NCBI RefSeq assembly: GCF_900111175.1
Contig: NZ_FOGI01000002.1
Location: 46,022-110,021 of the forward strand
Origin: Actinokineospora terrae
Lineage (GTDB): Bacteria; Actinomycetota; Actinomycetes; Mycobacteriales; Pseudonocardiaceae
Reading direction: 5' to 3'
DNA: 64,000 nucleotides
Of this stretch, positions 42,528 to 52,818 are shown one piece after another. The notes beneath the pieces were generated by a model. It was not told where the DNA came from and ran no database searches. It worked only from the letters and a program-made list of their open reading frames with translations. Position numbers and translations under genes: made by a program. Within the stretch, counting starts at the first letter, position 1; every line of letters starts with the position of its first letter.

Positions 42528-42779
42528 CGACGCGCACCGCCGATCCCGTCCCATGCGACTGGACATTCACCCACCAAGGCGTGCGCGACCTCGCCCCGGC
42601 GCAGGGCGACCACCACCGGGATGTTGCTGTGCTGGTCCGGATGACCACCGCCGACGCGACTCGCTCCCCCAAGCAACCTCGTCCCCGCCCCTCAGTCGGC
42701 GCCCGGACGGCCAGGTTCGACAGCCTCGCCAGCGCTTCCCGGTTGCGCGGCACAAGCACCGAGTCCAGCACGCGATCGC

Positions 42780-43315
42780 GCAACACCGACAACAGTCTGC
42801 GGCGCACCTGCTCGACCATGGCGACCGCCTACGACCTGCGTACCGGGGCCAAGCGGTGGCGGGCCACGGTGCCCGGCGTCACCAGGTCCCAGGTGACCCA
42901 GCTCGACCAGGAGACCGCGGTCATCTCGGCCATCTCGGGGGCAGGCCCGTTCCACGTGGTCGACCTGCGCTCCGGCGCCCTGCTCTGGTCGGGCACCGGC
43001 ATCCCCACCAGCGTGCGCCTGGAGGGTGCGTCCAGGCTGCTGGTCACCTCGGGGGCGAAGGTGAGCGTGCACGAACCGCGCTCGCAGACCCCGATCACCC
43101 CGCCGACCAAGGTCCCGTCGACGAAGTACGTCACCCGGGCAGGCGGTGCCGACTACCAGTTCCCCGACCCCTCCGTCACCGCGGTTCGGCTGCCGGATCT
43201 CGGTGTCCAGTGGAAGGTCCCGATCCTCGGCGACGACCTCAGGATCACGGCGATCCCGAACGGCTTCCTCACCGACAGCCTCGATGGCCACGAACTGGTG
43301 GCCTACCTGGGCTGA
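42780..43315 (+). pseudogene. PQQ-type beta-propeller fragment (copy 1)
   Basis: The frame ending at 43315 reads ATAYDLRTGAKRWRATVPGV, SGAGPFHVVDLRSGALLWSG, VRLEGASRLLVTSGAKVSVH and LPDLGVQWKVPILGDD, i.e. two to three blades of a PQQ/quinoprotein-like propeller. The N-terminal blades and the start are missing; upstream sequence in this frame is non-coding. Usually such domains form the extracellular part of secreted or kinase-linked proteins. Confidence 0.55.
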
Positions 43316-43552
43316 CCTGGGTCACACCGGTCGCGTCGGTCACACCGTGCCCGTCGTCTCCCGACCCGCTGCGACTCACGATCACCTGCACCCACACCGG
43401 TCACCCGCCGTGGGCACCACGTGAGGACGACAGACCCAACCAACTCCCCCACCTCGGTCTGGTTGCCCCGCAACGGGTCCCAGGCGCCGCCTGCGAGTGA
43501 GATGTGGGACGCGGAGCGCGCGAGTGGGTGACGCAGCCGAGGGGCCGGAGCG

Positions 43553-43806
43553 GTGATAGCACCGGACAACGAGACCAGCGGCGAGTTCCACGTCATCGAT
43601 CTCCGCGATGGGTCCGTGCTCTGGAACGGGAGCGGGACCTGCGCGGCCGTACGCCTCAACAGCGAGGCGCGCCTGCTGGTCACCCAGGGCAACTCGGCCG
43701 CCCTGCACTCCCCCGCGACTCCACGATCACCGAGATCCGCCACGACGACCTGCGCACCCAGCGGGAGAACCCGGCACCTGACTACTACGGCGTCTTCGCC
43801 CCGTGA
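43553..43806 (+). pseudogene. PQQ-type beta-propeller fragment (copy 2)
   Basis: IAPDNETSGEFHVIDLRDGS, then LWNGSGTCAAVRLNSEARLL, aligns with copy 1 (FHVVDLRSGALLWSGTG ... VRLEGASRLL). After LVTQGNSAALHSP the frame shifts and RDSTITEIRHDDLRTQREN follows to a stop at 43806. It is a second, shorter relic of the same gene, suggesting tandem duplication before decay. Confidence 0.5.
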
Positions 43807-44081
43807 CGGGCGGCTACCTCGCGCGACCACTGGGCCGGAAGACCTCCGTCACAGGCCGGAGGGCATGAGCCCGCGCACGGTCGTAGGGACCGTGACTTCA
43901 CCGTCGCGCACAGCACCCGCGTGCCCCCTGGACGTGACAGAGGACGTTCCCGCCGAACACCAAGATCACCTGCTGCGACCGCTCGAGCCCTGCCTGCTGG
44001 AAATCGCCGTGCGGGGGCCTCGCGGAAACCGTGACTGATGGCCGCGTGGTAGACATCGGACTTGGATGCTAACGTGCCGGA

Positions 44082-45392
44082 ATGTCTGATGGTCGTGTGA
44101 ATCAGAAGACTGGGTCCTTGATTCTGGCGATCGGGATCGTCTCGCTTGAATTCGCTGCCGCGGTGACCAGTTTCGTCGCCGCCACGCTGTTGCCCGTCAT
44201 CGCCCCTGATTTGGGTGCGCGCAACGACCTGGCACTGCTGATCGCCGGGTCGACGTTGGGGTTGTTCGTGGCGCTGCCTCTGGCGAGCCGGGTTCTGCGC
44301 GTGCTGGGCACCCGGGGCGCGCTCGGGGTCGGGATCGTCATCTACATCGGCGGGCTCGTCCTGGCCGCGACTTCCCAGGCAGCGTGGGTGTTCGCCGCGG
44401 GGCAGTTCGCCAACGGGCTCGCGAGTGGGCTCCTGGCGGTCTTCGGCATCAGTTCCGCGATCCGCCACCTGGACGAGCAACTGCGCATCCAGGTGGTGGC
44501 GGCCTCATCGGCGATGTGGATCCTGCCCGCCTTGGTCGGACCAGCCGCGACCCTGGGTCTGCAACACCTCGTGGGGTGGCGCTGGACCCTGCTCGTCCCG
44601 CTACCATTCGTCCTCTTCGGACGGTTGCTCGTGGTGCGCACCGTTCGCGGTGACCCCCCGGAGGAGTCCGCCCACCGCCCGCTGGTTCGAACGCTGTTGA
44701 TCCCGTTGGGCGCCGCGGGTGTGGTGCTGAGCGTGCAGTGGTGGCCGTTGGCCATCATCGGCGCCGCGGTGGCGCTGGCGGGGATGGTCAGCCTCCTGCC
44801 GGAGGGGACCGCGCGGTTCAGCCCGGGAACCCCTGCCGCTCTCGGCACGATGGTGTTGTTCGCGGTCGGCTACTTCGGCGCGGACAGCCTGATCACCGTG
44901 TTGCTGACCTCCGGATTGCGGATGAGCCTCGGGCAGGCAGCGATCGTCCTGAGCGCGGCGCCGCTGTGCTGGGGGTTGACGAGCCTGCTCGCAACCCGGT
45001 TCACCTCGTCGCGGAACACACGGAGCCTTCCCTCCATCGGCCTTGGTCTGGCCGCCCTCGGAACCGCCGTGCTGACCGCGGGGCTGGTCGTCAGCATGCC
45101 CTTCGCGGTGGCAGTCGTCGCCTGGGCAGCGGGCGGGATCGGGGTGGGACTTTCCTATCCCGGCTTGTACATCAGGTCGACGACTTCGAGTTCGGGTGCG
45201 TTCACCGCGACGGACCTCGCTGCCGCGGTCATCACGGCCGAGTGCACCGGACAACTGCTGGGACGCGCCATCGGCGGCACACTCAGCTCGTCGGAGAGCT
45301 CCGGCGGGTTGCTGGCCTCCTACGTGTTGTTCGCGGCTGTACTGGTTGTCGCCGCCGGGACAGCGCGTCGGGCCCTGGCCCAAGCACCCTAG
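44082..45392 (+). CDS. Major facilitator superfamily transporter
   Basis: 436 residues with 12 to 14 hydrophobic spans and no soluble domain. The first helix pair (LAIGIVSLEFAAAVTSFVAA) and the loop LFVALPLASRVLRVLGTRGA are MFS-like (DHA1/DHA2 drug-exporter type). Few charged residues lie inside the helices. No ribosome site is visible before ATG 44082, and a TAACGT hexamer 12 bases upstream would fit a leaderless or short-leader transcript. No neighbouring biosynthetic gene is on the same strand, so the substrate is unknown. Confidence 0.75.
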   Translation: MSDGRVNQKTGSLILAIGIVSLEFAAAVTSFVAATLLPVIAPDLGARNDLALLIAGSTLGLFVALPLASRVLRVLGTRGALGVGIVIYIGGLVLAATSQAAWVFAAGQFANGLASGLLAVFGISSAIRHLDEQLRIQVVAASSAMWILPALVGPAATLGLQHLVGWRWTLLVPLPFVLFGRLLVVRTVRGDPPEESAHRPLVRTLLIPLGAAGVVLSVQWWPLAIIGAAVALAGMVSLLPEGTARFSPGTPAALGTMVLFAVGYFGADSLITVLLTSGLRMSLGQAAIVLSAAPLCWGLTSLLATRFTSSRNTRSLPSIGLGLAALGTAVLTAGLVVSMPFAVAVVAWAAGGIGVGLSYPGLYIRSTTSSSGAFTATDLAAAVITAECTGQLLGRAIGGTLSSSESSGGLLASYVLFAAVLVVAAGTARRALAQAP

Positions 45393-45467
45393 TGGAGCGA
45401 TGCACCCACAGAATGCCGTCAGGATCCCGAGGGGTCACCGCCAGGAACCGTTCCACAATCCCGCCGC

Positions 45468-45710
45468 CTATCCCACCAGTTCGTCGTCCAGTCGCGTGTT
45501 CCGCGTCTGCGCGCAGGTCAACACCTCGACCATCTCGTGCTCGGGCTGGCGGTAGGCCGGCACTGAATCCGGCGGGTCGCGGCCCCCGGCGGTGCGCGAT
45601 AGAGATCCTGTCGACCACGCGACGCTCGAGCGCACACCGTTGACACCGGACGGGTGCCGACAGGTCGACCAACGGGCGGCGCCGTCGCCGAGCGGGCCTG
45701 CGGGGACGAG
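45468..45710 (-). pseudogene. Possible small Cys-containing gene, frameshifted
   Basis: On the minus strand VRCQRCALERRVVDRISIAH in one frame (from about 45680) is followed in another by AYRQPEHEMVEVLTCAQTRN and TRLDDELVG with a TAG stop at 45468. Together they would form a small protein with a CxxC knuckle. The single shift lies near 45560-45600. Weak evidence; the remaining sequence 45393-45760 shows nothing else. Confidence 0.3.
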
Positions 45711-45759
45711 TACCCGCTCTCGCGGACACTTGGTCGTCGGCGGGTGAGAGCGCGGTGGA

Positions 45760-45795
45760 GTGGCCCCCGCCCCCCGGACAAGGGGCGGGGGCCAC
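45760..45795 (-). terminator. 14-bp perfect hairpin ending the 46-50 kb operon
   Basis: GTGGCCCCCGCCCC (45760-45773) pairs with GGGGCGGGGGCCAC (45782-45795) around an 8-base loop, four bases beyond the stop codon of the tautomerase gene. It terminates the minus-strand operon and may also act on transcripts from the left. Confidence 0.85.
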
Positions 45796-45798
45796 AGT

Positions 45799-46011
45799 TC
45801 ACTGCTGGCGGCGGCTGAGGGTGGCGAAGTCGGGGTTGGTGCCCAGGACGCCGCCTTCGGCCCAGCGGTCGGGGGCGATTTCGTGGACGTGGACGGTGAT
45901 CTTGTCCAGGGGGGCGCCGGTGACGCGGTGCATGGTGGTGGTGAGGGCTTCCACGAGTTCGCGGACCTTGTCGTCCGGGGTCGGCCAGGTGGTGACGGAC
46001 AGGATGGGCAT
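45799..46011 (-). CDS. 4-oxalocrotonate tautomerase-family protein
   Basis: 70 residues beginning MPILSVTTWPTPDDKVRELV; the Pro directly after Met is the catalytic base of the tautomerase superfamily, which moves keto-enol protons in small acids. The KITVHVHEIAPDRWAEGG segment fits the second beta strand with its conserved hydrophobic pattern. The ATG overlaps the previous stop by one base (TGATG). As the last gene of the AfsA-HAD-KAS III operon it may tautomerise or cyclise a beta-keto intermediate. Confidence 0.8.
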   Translation of the reverse strand: MPILSVTTWPTPDDKVRELVEALTTTMHRVTGAPLDKITVHVHEIAPDRWAEGGVLGTNPDFATLSRRQQ

Positions 46012-46832
46012 CAGGGCTCCTGGGTGGTGGCGTACTCGTGGAAGGACGGGACGGTCAGCTTGAGCTGGGCGTGGATGTCGCCGCCCAGGCCGTACTGGCC
46101 GATGGCGCCGCCGTAGCTGCGCTGGTAGCTCATCCACAGCACGATGACGTTGATGATCCGGTTGCGGCCCGGCCGATCCGTGGTCGGGAACGGGTCGGGC
46201 AGGGTGGCCGAGTACCGGGCCGCGCCGCAGCGGTCGGTGACGAACACGTTGGGCACGCCGAGCGGTCCCGGCCTGGTCGGCCCCGCGACCGGGTCGAGGT
46301 CCAGCTCGCGCAGCGACATCACCGTGTAGAGGCTGTTCGGGATGAGGTCGGCGAACTCGAAGTCGAACTCGGCGTGGTGGCCGTCCGGGCAGACCCGCAC
46401 CGACACCTCGCCCTTGGCCCGCAGCCAGCGGCCGAGGGTGATCGGCTCGGTGACCTTGCGCCCGTCCTCGGCGCGCAGGTCCGGGATGGGCACCTGGTGC
46501 AGCGGGTAGCTGGGCAGGATCCTGGCCGCGGGTGGCTGGTCCGGCGCGAACACCATCTCGTAGTTGTTGCACGGCAGCGGGGTGGGCAACGTGTACAGCA
46601 CCATGTCGTCGTCGGCCCGGGTGACCTCGCGCAGGACCTCGTGCGGCAGGTGCCTGCCGAACTCGGGCACCGGGCTCTTCGCGCTGACGATGGCCGACCC
46701 CCACGGTGCGACCACGCCGCCGTCGGGCGCGGGCCGGTTGACCCGTCCCACCACGACGAAGTCGCCGTCGGCGTTCATGATCTCGCTGGGCGGGTACAGC
46801 GGTCCCTGGGTGGTGGGTGTCAAGGCGACCAT
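46011..46832 (-). CDS. Unassigned protein of the AfsA/KAS III operon
   Basis: 273 residues, not recognised. It has no signal peptide or membrane span. Features are a beta-rich central part (DDDMVLYTLPTPLPCNNYEM), a GRWLRAKGEVSVRVCPDGHH segment with FDFEFADLIPNSLYTVM, and a C-terminal VIVLWMSYQRSYGGAIGQYG. The ATG at 46832 overlaps the stop of the gene before it (TGATG). The position between a possible monooxygenase-like protein and a tautomerase suggests a pathway role, perhaps a binding or cyclising protein. Confidence 0.5.
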   Translation of the reverse strand: MVALTPTTQGPLYPPSEIMNADGDFVVVGRVNRPAPDGGVVAPWGSAIVSAKSPVPEFGRHLPHEVLREVTRADDDMVLYTLPTPLPCNNYEMVFAPDQPPAARILPSYPLHQVPIPDLRAEDGRKVTEPITLGRWLRAKGEVSVRVCPDGHHAEFDFEFADLIPNSLYTVMSLRELDLDPVAGPTRPGPLGVPNVFVTDRCGAARYSATLPDPFPTTDRPGRNRIINVIVLWMSYQRSYGGAIGQYGLGGDIHAQLKLTVPSFHEYATTQEP

Positions 46833-47437
46833 CAGCCCGTGACGCGCTCGTAGATCGTGGTGAACAGCCCGCGCTCGCCACCGGCGATGTAGGCCGACCC
46901 GGCCTGCCGGACGATCTCCTGGTACTCGGCGCTGGCGAACACGGCCCCGTACCGCTCGGGGGTGGTGTCGAAGCCGGAGACGAACATGACGCCGGGCTCG
47001 GTGCTCAGCAGCGAGTGGTAGGCCAGGAACACCTCGACCTCCTCGGCGCGGCGCACCACGTCGAAGATGGTGCCCTCGCGCCACTTCCGGTAGTCGGCGA
47101 ACACGCCGGGCGGCACCTCGATGTGCCGCAGCTGCACGTACCTGGTCAGCGGCACCGCGTCCTCAGTGGACTTGGCGGCCTCGACGAACGTCAACACCTG
47201 GCGGCGGAAGTCACCGGCGACGTACGGGGCCAGCTCGGCGAACTCGCGCTCGAACAGCTCGGTCTCGCCCGCCAGCGCCTCGACGCCTGCGAGCGGGGTG
47301 AGCCGCAGCAGCGTCGAGCCCTCCAGCGAGCGGAACAGGTGGCCTTCGGGGCGGATCTCGGCCCACTGCTTCGCGGCGGCATCCAGCGCGTCGGCGGCGG
47401 TGGTGACCTCGGTGACCAACAGCGTGGTCGCGGCCAT
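46832..47437 (-). CDS. Possible dimeric alpha-beta barrel protein
   Basis: 201 residues from ATG 47437 (GGAAAGTC just upstream). The opening MAATTLLVTEVTTAADALD and the second half (LTRYVQLRHIEVPPGVFADY, then VFLAYHSLLSTEPGVMFVSG) look like two ferredoxin-like halves as in antibiotic-biosynthesis monooxygenase or NIPSNAP-like proteins, a tentative fold guess. No cofactor motif. It follows the KAS III gene by 26 bases. Confidence 0.45.
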   Translation of the reverse strand: MAATTLLVTEVTTAADALDAAAKQWAEIRPEGHLFRSLEGSTLLRLTPLAGVEALAGETELFEREFAELAPYVAGDFRRQVLTFVEAAKSTEDAVPLTRYVQLRHIEVPPGVFADYRKWREGTIFDVVRRAEEVEVFLAYHSLLSTEPGVMFVSGFDTTPERYGAVFASAEYQEIVRQAGSAYIAGGERGLFTTIYERVTG

Positions 47438-47463
47438 GGGACTTTCCTTTCGTCGGAGGGGGT

Positions 47464-48510
47464 TCACCAGCGGATGAGGGACATGCCCATGGCCATGCCG
47501 CCGCCGAAGGCGGTGAGCAGGACCAGGTCGCCCTCGGCGATCTCGTGCTGGGCGGCGGCCAGCGTGATGGGCACCGAGGCGGCGCCGGTGTTGCCGTAGC
47601 GCTCGAAGGTGACGTGGGTGCGGGCGGTCGGGAAGGCCAGGGTGCGCTCGAGCTCGGCCACCATGTGGCCGTTGGCCTGGTGCGGCACGAAGTGCGCGAC
47701 GGCGTCGTCGGCGTGCCCGGTGTCCGCGAGGAACCCGCGCACCGCGACGGGGACCTCGCGGTCGACGAACTCGCGCACCGCGCGGCCGTCCATCTTGAAG
47801 TAGTGCGCGCCCGCGGCCAGCGACTCCTTGGTCGGCGGGACGCGGCTGCCGCCACCGGGCACCTCGATCAGACCCGCGTGCTGCCCGTAGCTCGACAGCG
47901 ACGAGGCGACGATGCCGCGGCCGGGCCGGGTCGGGCCGACCACCACCGCGCCCGCGCCGTCGCCGAAGAGCACGGCGGTGCGCCGGTCGGTGTGGTCGAG
48001 GATCCGCGAGTACACGTCCACCCCGACCACGAGCGCGTGCCCGCCGTCGGCGACGAGCCTGCGCGCGGTCTCCAGGGCGAACACGAAACCGCTGCACACG
48101 GCGTTGACGTCGAACGCGGCCGCGTTGACCGCGCCCAGCTTGTCCTGCACCACGCACGCCGTGGCGGGCTGCGGCGAGTCCGGTGTGGACGTGGCGATGA
48201 TGATCACCGACAGGTCGGCCGCGGTCAGCCCGGCCCGCTCGAGCGCCGCCTCGGCGGCGGGCACCGCCAGGTCCGACGCCGCCTGCCACGGCGCGGCCCG
48301 GCGCCGGGCCAGGATGCCGGTCTTGCGCTCGATCCACGACTCCTCGACGCCGACCTCGGCGGCGACGACGTCGTTGCCGACCTCCTCGTCGGGCAGGTAG
48401 GCCCCGCAGCCGAGGATGCCGATGCCCGAGGTGGGCATGGGCGCCCGGTGCACGGCGGGGCCGTCGGCCGCCTCCGCCAGCGCGCACCCGCAGAAGCAGT
48501 CCTGGCTCAC
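47464..48510 (-). CDS. 3-oxoacyl-ACP synthase III (KAS III/FabH-like)
   Basis: 348 residues. The catalytic triad is present: Cys in NAVCSGFVFALE, His in HFVPHQANGHM, Asn in RYGNTGAASVP. LFGDGAGAVVV and the C-terminal LLTAFGGGMAMG are also typical. FabH-type enzymes condense an acyl-CoA with malonyl-ACP. The N-terminus is extended by about 24 residues with three cysteines (QDCFCGC); GTG 48510 overlaps the HAD stop (GTGA), while ATG 48438 would give a classic start. In this operon it probably makes the beta-ketoacyl chain used by the AfsA-like protein. Confidence 0.88.
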   Translation of the reverse strand: MSQDCFCGCALAEAADGPAVHRAPMPTSGIGILGCGAYLPDEEVGNDVVAAEVGVEESWIERKTGILARRRAAPWQAASDLAVPAAEAALERAGLTAADLSVIIIATSTPDSPQPATACVVQDKLGAVNAAAFDVNAVCSGFVFALETARRLVADGGHALVVGVDVYSRILDHTDRRTAVLFGDGAGAVVVGPTRPGRGIVASSLSSYGQHAGLIEVPGGGSRVPPTKESLAAGAHYFKMDGRAVREFVDREVPVAVRGFLADTGHADDAVAHFVPHQANGHMVAELERTLAFPTARTHVTFERYGNTGAASVPITLAAAQHEIAEGDLVLLTAFGGGMAMGMSLIRW

Positions 48511-49175
48511 GCCGCCACCCCCGCGAGCCGCGGCCACCGGTTGTCCTCGGCGTGCCTGGCCAGTTCCGGGTCGGCACCCACCACGACCGGGTTGCCGACC
48601 TCGCGCAGCAGCGGCAGGTCGCTGACGTGGTCGCCGTAGCCGAAGCTCAGCGGCAGCGAGAGGTCGAACCGCTCGGCCGCCTCGCGCATCGCGGTCGCCT
48701 TGACCGGGCCGATCACCGACCGGTCGACCGCGCCGGTGAGCAGGCCGTCCGCGCCGACCTCGGGCCGGGTGCACAGCAGGTGGTGGGCGCCGAGGGCGTC
48801 GGCGAGCGGTTGGACGCAGGCCGGGAACGACCCGCTCACCAGGACCACCCGGTGGCCCGCGAGCCGGTGCCGGACCAGCGCGCCGACCACCCGGGGGTTG
48901 ATGAACCCCGGCGTGCGGCGGCGCCGCTCGAACCACTCCCGGCCCTGCACGTCCACCAGGTCGGCGGGCACGCCGCGGTAGATCCGGTAGTACTCGCGGT
49001 TGGCCTCGGCGCGGGGCAGCCCGCCCCCGGCCGCGGCCTGCTCGAACGCGGCGAACCGCTCGGCCTGACCGAGCCGGGGGCTGCGGTCGTCGGCGAGGTG
49101 GAATCGCAGGAAGTCGAACATGCTCTTAACGGTGATCAACGTTTCGTCGACGTCGAAGAACGCGGCGACTCTCAT
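48507..49175 (-). CDS. HAD-superfamily phosphatase (HAD-IB, SerB-like)
   Basis: 222 residues. Motif I FFDVDETLI (nucleophile Asp9), motif II LVSGSF, motif III Lys in GPVKATAM, and motif IV FGYGDHVSDLPLL are all present. HAD-IB enzymes have a helical cap and act on phosphoserine-like or lipid phosphates. The ATG overlaps the stop of the AfsA-like gene. In furan and butyrolactone pathways a phosphatase follows the AfsA step, which is the role suggested here. Confidence 0.85.
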   Translation of the reverse strand: MRVAAFFDVDETLITVKSMFDFLRFHLADDRSPRLGQAERFAAFEQAAAGGGLPRAEANREYYRIYRGVPADLVDVQGREWFERRRRTPGFINPRVVGALVRHRLAGHRVVLVSGSFPACVQPLADALGAHHLLCTRPEVGADGLLTGAVDRSVIGPVKATAMREAAERFDLSLPLSFGYGDHVSDLPLLREVGNPVVVGADPELARHAEDNRWPRLAGVAA

Positions 49176-49975
49176 CGGTTCAGCACCCCCTCGCCGGTGG
49201 TGCGACCGACCAGCGATTCGACCGCGCTCGTCGCCCGGCGCAGTTCCGAGCGCTTGATCCGGTGATCGTCGAAAGCGGCGAAACGGATATCGGCGTGCGC
49301 GGCGACCGCGCCGGACTGGGCGAGGTCCATCCGCGCCCGGAATGTCATCCGCTCCGGGTCCTCCACAGAGGACTCCACGATCTCGCAGGTGAGCCGCGCG
49401 GGCAGCGGGAACAGGAACGACTCGAAGGTCAGGTCGATCGAGTTCCACACCACGTAGTAGTGCCGCTCGGGGTAGCGCACGCCGTGCTCGGCCTCGAACA
49501 CCGCGATGAACATCTGCCGCATCGCCTCGGTGACGACCATGCCCTGCACGTGCTGGCCGGTCTGGTGGTCGAGCAGCAGCTCGTTCTCCCCGTGCACCAC
49601 CAGACCCGCTTCCCAGCGCCCGGCGGCGACGGGGCGCAGGTCCGACAGCAGCACGTTCTGCTCGCGGTGCTTGTGCACCAGCGACCTGGCCACCGGCGCG
49701 CCGTCGATGCCGAGCACCACGGTCTCGTTGGCGTTGCCGCGCTTGGCGAGCACGCTGTGCAGGTAGTCGAGTTCGTACTCGCCGACGCCCTGGCCGACCA
49801 CGATCGCGGCGGGCACCGGCCCGCCGCGGCGCAGGTCGCCGACCAGCTCGCTCAGGGTGTGCACCCCCGGCACGGCCCGCATCCCGGCGAACCGGTCCCC
49901 CACCAGGCAGACCACCGTGGCGCCGACCTGGTCCTCACGGCTGGCTAAGTCGATCCCGCTGCTCGCGCTGGACAT
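49172..49975 (-). CDS. AfsA-like hotdog protein
   Basis: 267 residues from ATG 49975, with GAGGGGG 8 bases upstream. Residues 120-235 match the AfsA hotdog repeat: LLLDHQTGQHVQGMVVTEAM, YYVVWNSIDLTFESFLFPLP and FRARMDLAQSGAVAAHADIR. AfsA joins dihydroxyacetone phosphate to a beta-ketoacyl chain in gamma-butyrolactone signal synthesis; relatives make butenolides and methylenomycin furans. The first hotdog repeat (about residues 1-110) is diverged. It is the first gene of the six-gene operon. Confidence 0.78.
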   Translation of the reverse strand: MSSASSGIDLASREDQVGATVVCLVGDRFAGMRAVPGVHTLSELVGDLRRGGPVPAAIVVGQGVGEYELDYLHSVLAKRGNANETVVLGIDGAPVARSLVHKHREQNVLLSDLRPVAAGRWEAGLVVHGENELLLDHQTGQHVQGMVVTEAMRQMFIAVFEAEHGVRYPERHYYVVWNSIDLTFESFLFPLPARLTCEIVESSVEDPERMTFRARMDLAQSGAVAAHADIRFAAFDDHRIKRSELRRATSAVESLVGRTTGEGVLNR

Positions 49976-50157
49976 GACAAATACCCCCTCAGGTATCACG
50001 TGCGTTTTCGTCGATGATTTCGATACCCGCGCCGGAACAGATCCGTCCGACGCTGGAACAATTCCCCGGCGGGACGCGTCAACGCATCCCCTACGAGTTC
50101 GAACGTAACACGTACTTCGTGACACGAGTTGTGAAGCGCGTCAGGATGCTGCCAGGT

Positions 50158-51366
50158 TCAGCCTTCGTTCTGCTGGGTTTTCCGGGATACCAGCAGGACG
50201 ATCAGCGCGGCGGCGACGAGAACCGCGCCCACCGCCGTGACGGAGCCGACTCCGGCGGATTCCACGGCGATACCGCCGCCGAGCGCGCCGAGGGCGATCG
50301 AGGCGTTGAACACCGCGACGTAGAGCGAGGACGCCGCGTCGGTGGCGTTCGGCGCCGACCGCAGCACCAAGGTCTGCAGGCACACCGGCAGCGCCGCGTA
50401 CGACAGCCCCCAGGTCACCAGCAGGACGATCGCCGCGATGGTCGACGCGCCACCGGTCAGCGAGATCACCAGCAGCGACGCGGCCAGCAGGGCCACCGCG
50501 CTCACCAGCGCCCGGCGCAGCCCCCTGGCGACGGCGCCGCCTGCGAGGAAGTTGCCCGCGATGCCCGCCGCGCCGAACACCAGCAGCAGCACGCTGACCA
50601 TGCCGGGCGAGATGCCCACCACGTCCTCGAGGTAGGGCGTGACGTAGGTGTAGGCGAGGTAGTGGCCGATCATGGTGAGTGCCGCCACCGAGATGGCCAC
50701 CAGGAACGGGCCGTTGCGCAGCAGCTGCGGGATCGCGGCCAGACCGCCGCTGTTGCGGGCCTTCATCGACGGCAGCAGGACCAGCACCGCCACCAGGACC
50801 AGCAGACCGGCCCCGGCGGCCGCCAGGAACGCGACCCGCCAGTTCGCCGCCTGACCGATGGCCGTGCCCAACGGCACCCCGACCACCGAGGCGACCGAGA
50901 TCCCGCCCAGCACGACGGACAGGGCGCGCACCGCGTTCTTCGGCTCGACCAGGCGCGTGCCGACCGCCGGTGTGGTGGACCAGAACACGCCGTGCGCGAA
51001 GGCGATCACGACCCGGCCCAGCATCAGCACCAGGTAGTTCGGCGCGACCGCGGAGATGACGTTGCCCACGACCAGCAACCCCAGCAGCGACACCAGCAGC
51101 GTGCGCCGGTCCATCCGCCGCACCCACGAGGTCAGCGGCGCCGCGGTCAGCGCCGCGATACCGCCGTAGACGGACACGACGAGCCCGGCGATGCCGACGG
51201 GGACACCCACGCCCGCGCCGATGGACGGGAGCAGGCCGACGGGCAGCAGTTCGGTGGTGACGAACAGGAACGTGCCGAGCCCCAGGACCCAGACCGCGGG
51301 CCAGGAGCGGGGGTCGGTGTCCTCGACCGCGTCGGGCGGGAGGGTCGTGTCGGGTTGGGCGGTCAT
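50158..51366 (-). CDS. MFS transporter (DHA1, SotB/AraJ-like)
   Basis: 402 residues, 12 predicted spans. SWPAVWVLGLGTFLFVTTEL with LLPVGLLPSIGAGVGVPVG is the typical opening of SotB-type sugar/drug exporters, and YGGIAALTAAPLTSWVRRMD with RRTLLVSLL is the MFS loop 2-3 signature. ATG 51366 overlaps the stop of the CMD gene (ATGA). With the CMD and aldo/keto reductase genes it forms a three-gene operon, probably controlled by the divergent XRE regulator. Confidence 0.85.
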   Translation of the reverse strand: MTAQPDTTLPPDAVEDTDPRSWPAVWVLGLGTFLFVTTELLPVGLLPSIGAGVGVPVGIAGLVVSVYGGIAALTAAPLTSWVRRMDRRTLLVSLLGLLVVGNVISAVAPNYLVLMLGRVVIAFAHGVFWSTTPAVGTRLVEPKNAVRALSVVLGGISVASVVGVPLGTAIGQAANWRVAFLAAAGAGLLVLVAVLVLLPSMKARNSGGLAAIPQLLRNGPFLVAISVAALTMIGHYLAYTYVTPYLEDVVGISPGMVSVLLLVFGAAGIAGNFLAGGAVARGLRRALVSAVALLAASLLVISLTGGASTIAAIVLLVTWGLSYAALPVCLQTLVLRSAPNATDAASSLYVAVFNASIALGALGGGIAVESAGVGSVTAVGAVLVAAALIVLLVSRKTQQNEG

Positions 51367-51745
51367 GGTGTTCCCTCCTGGGAGTCGGCCGCCGCGAACA
51401 GCTCCTTCGCCTGGTACAGCGCGTTGAGCGAACGGGGGATCCCGACGTACGGGGTGAGGTGGACGAACAGCGCGACGATCTCCGCGCGGGTGGCGCCCGC
51501 CCGCAGGGTCGCGGGGATGTGCGTGTCCAGCTGCGGCCCGCAGCCGCCCTGCGCGGCCAGCAGCGCCAGGGTGACGAGCTGGCGGGTGCGCAGGTCGAGG
51601 CCGGGCCTGCTGACGATGTCGCCGAAGGCGTACTCGACGATCGTGGTGCCGAAGCGGTCGTCGAGCGGGGCGACCGACGCGATCACCGCGTCCGGGTCGA
51701 TGCCCAGGCCCAGCATGACCTCCCGGCCCACCTGCTCGCGCTCGC

Positions 51746-51749
<4 letters not shown>
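51363..51749 (-). CDS. Carboxymuconolactone-decarboxylase-family protein
   Basis: 128 residues: GLDLRTRQLVTLALLAAQGG, then CGPQLDTHIPATLRAGATRA and EIVALFVHLTPYVGIPRSLN. This is the CMD/AhpD-like fold; the AhpD CxxC is not present, so a decarboxylase-like or unknown role is more likely than peroxidase. It overlaps its neighbours on both sides by four bases. Such proteins often accompany aldo/keto reductases and MFS genes in actinobacterial stress operons. Confidence 0.85.
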
Positions 51750-52771
<1,022 letters not shown>

Positions 52772-52818
52772 GCCACCAACCCTGCTGGCCCGCGCGGCCC
52801 GGCGGCAGGACGCGATCC

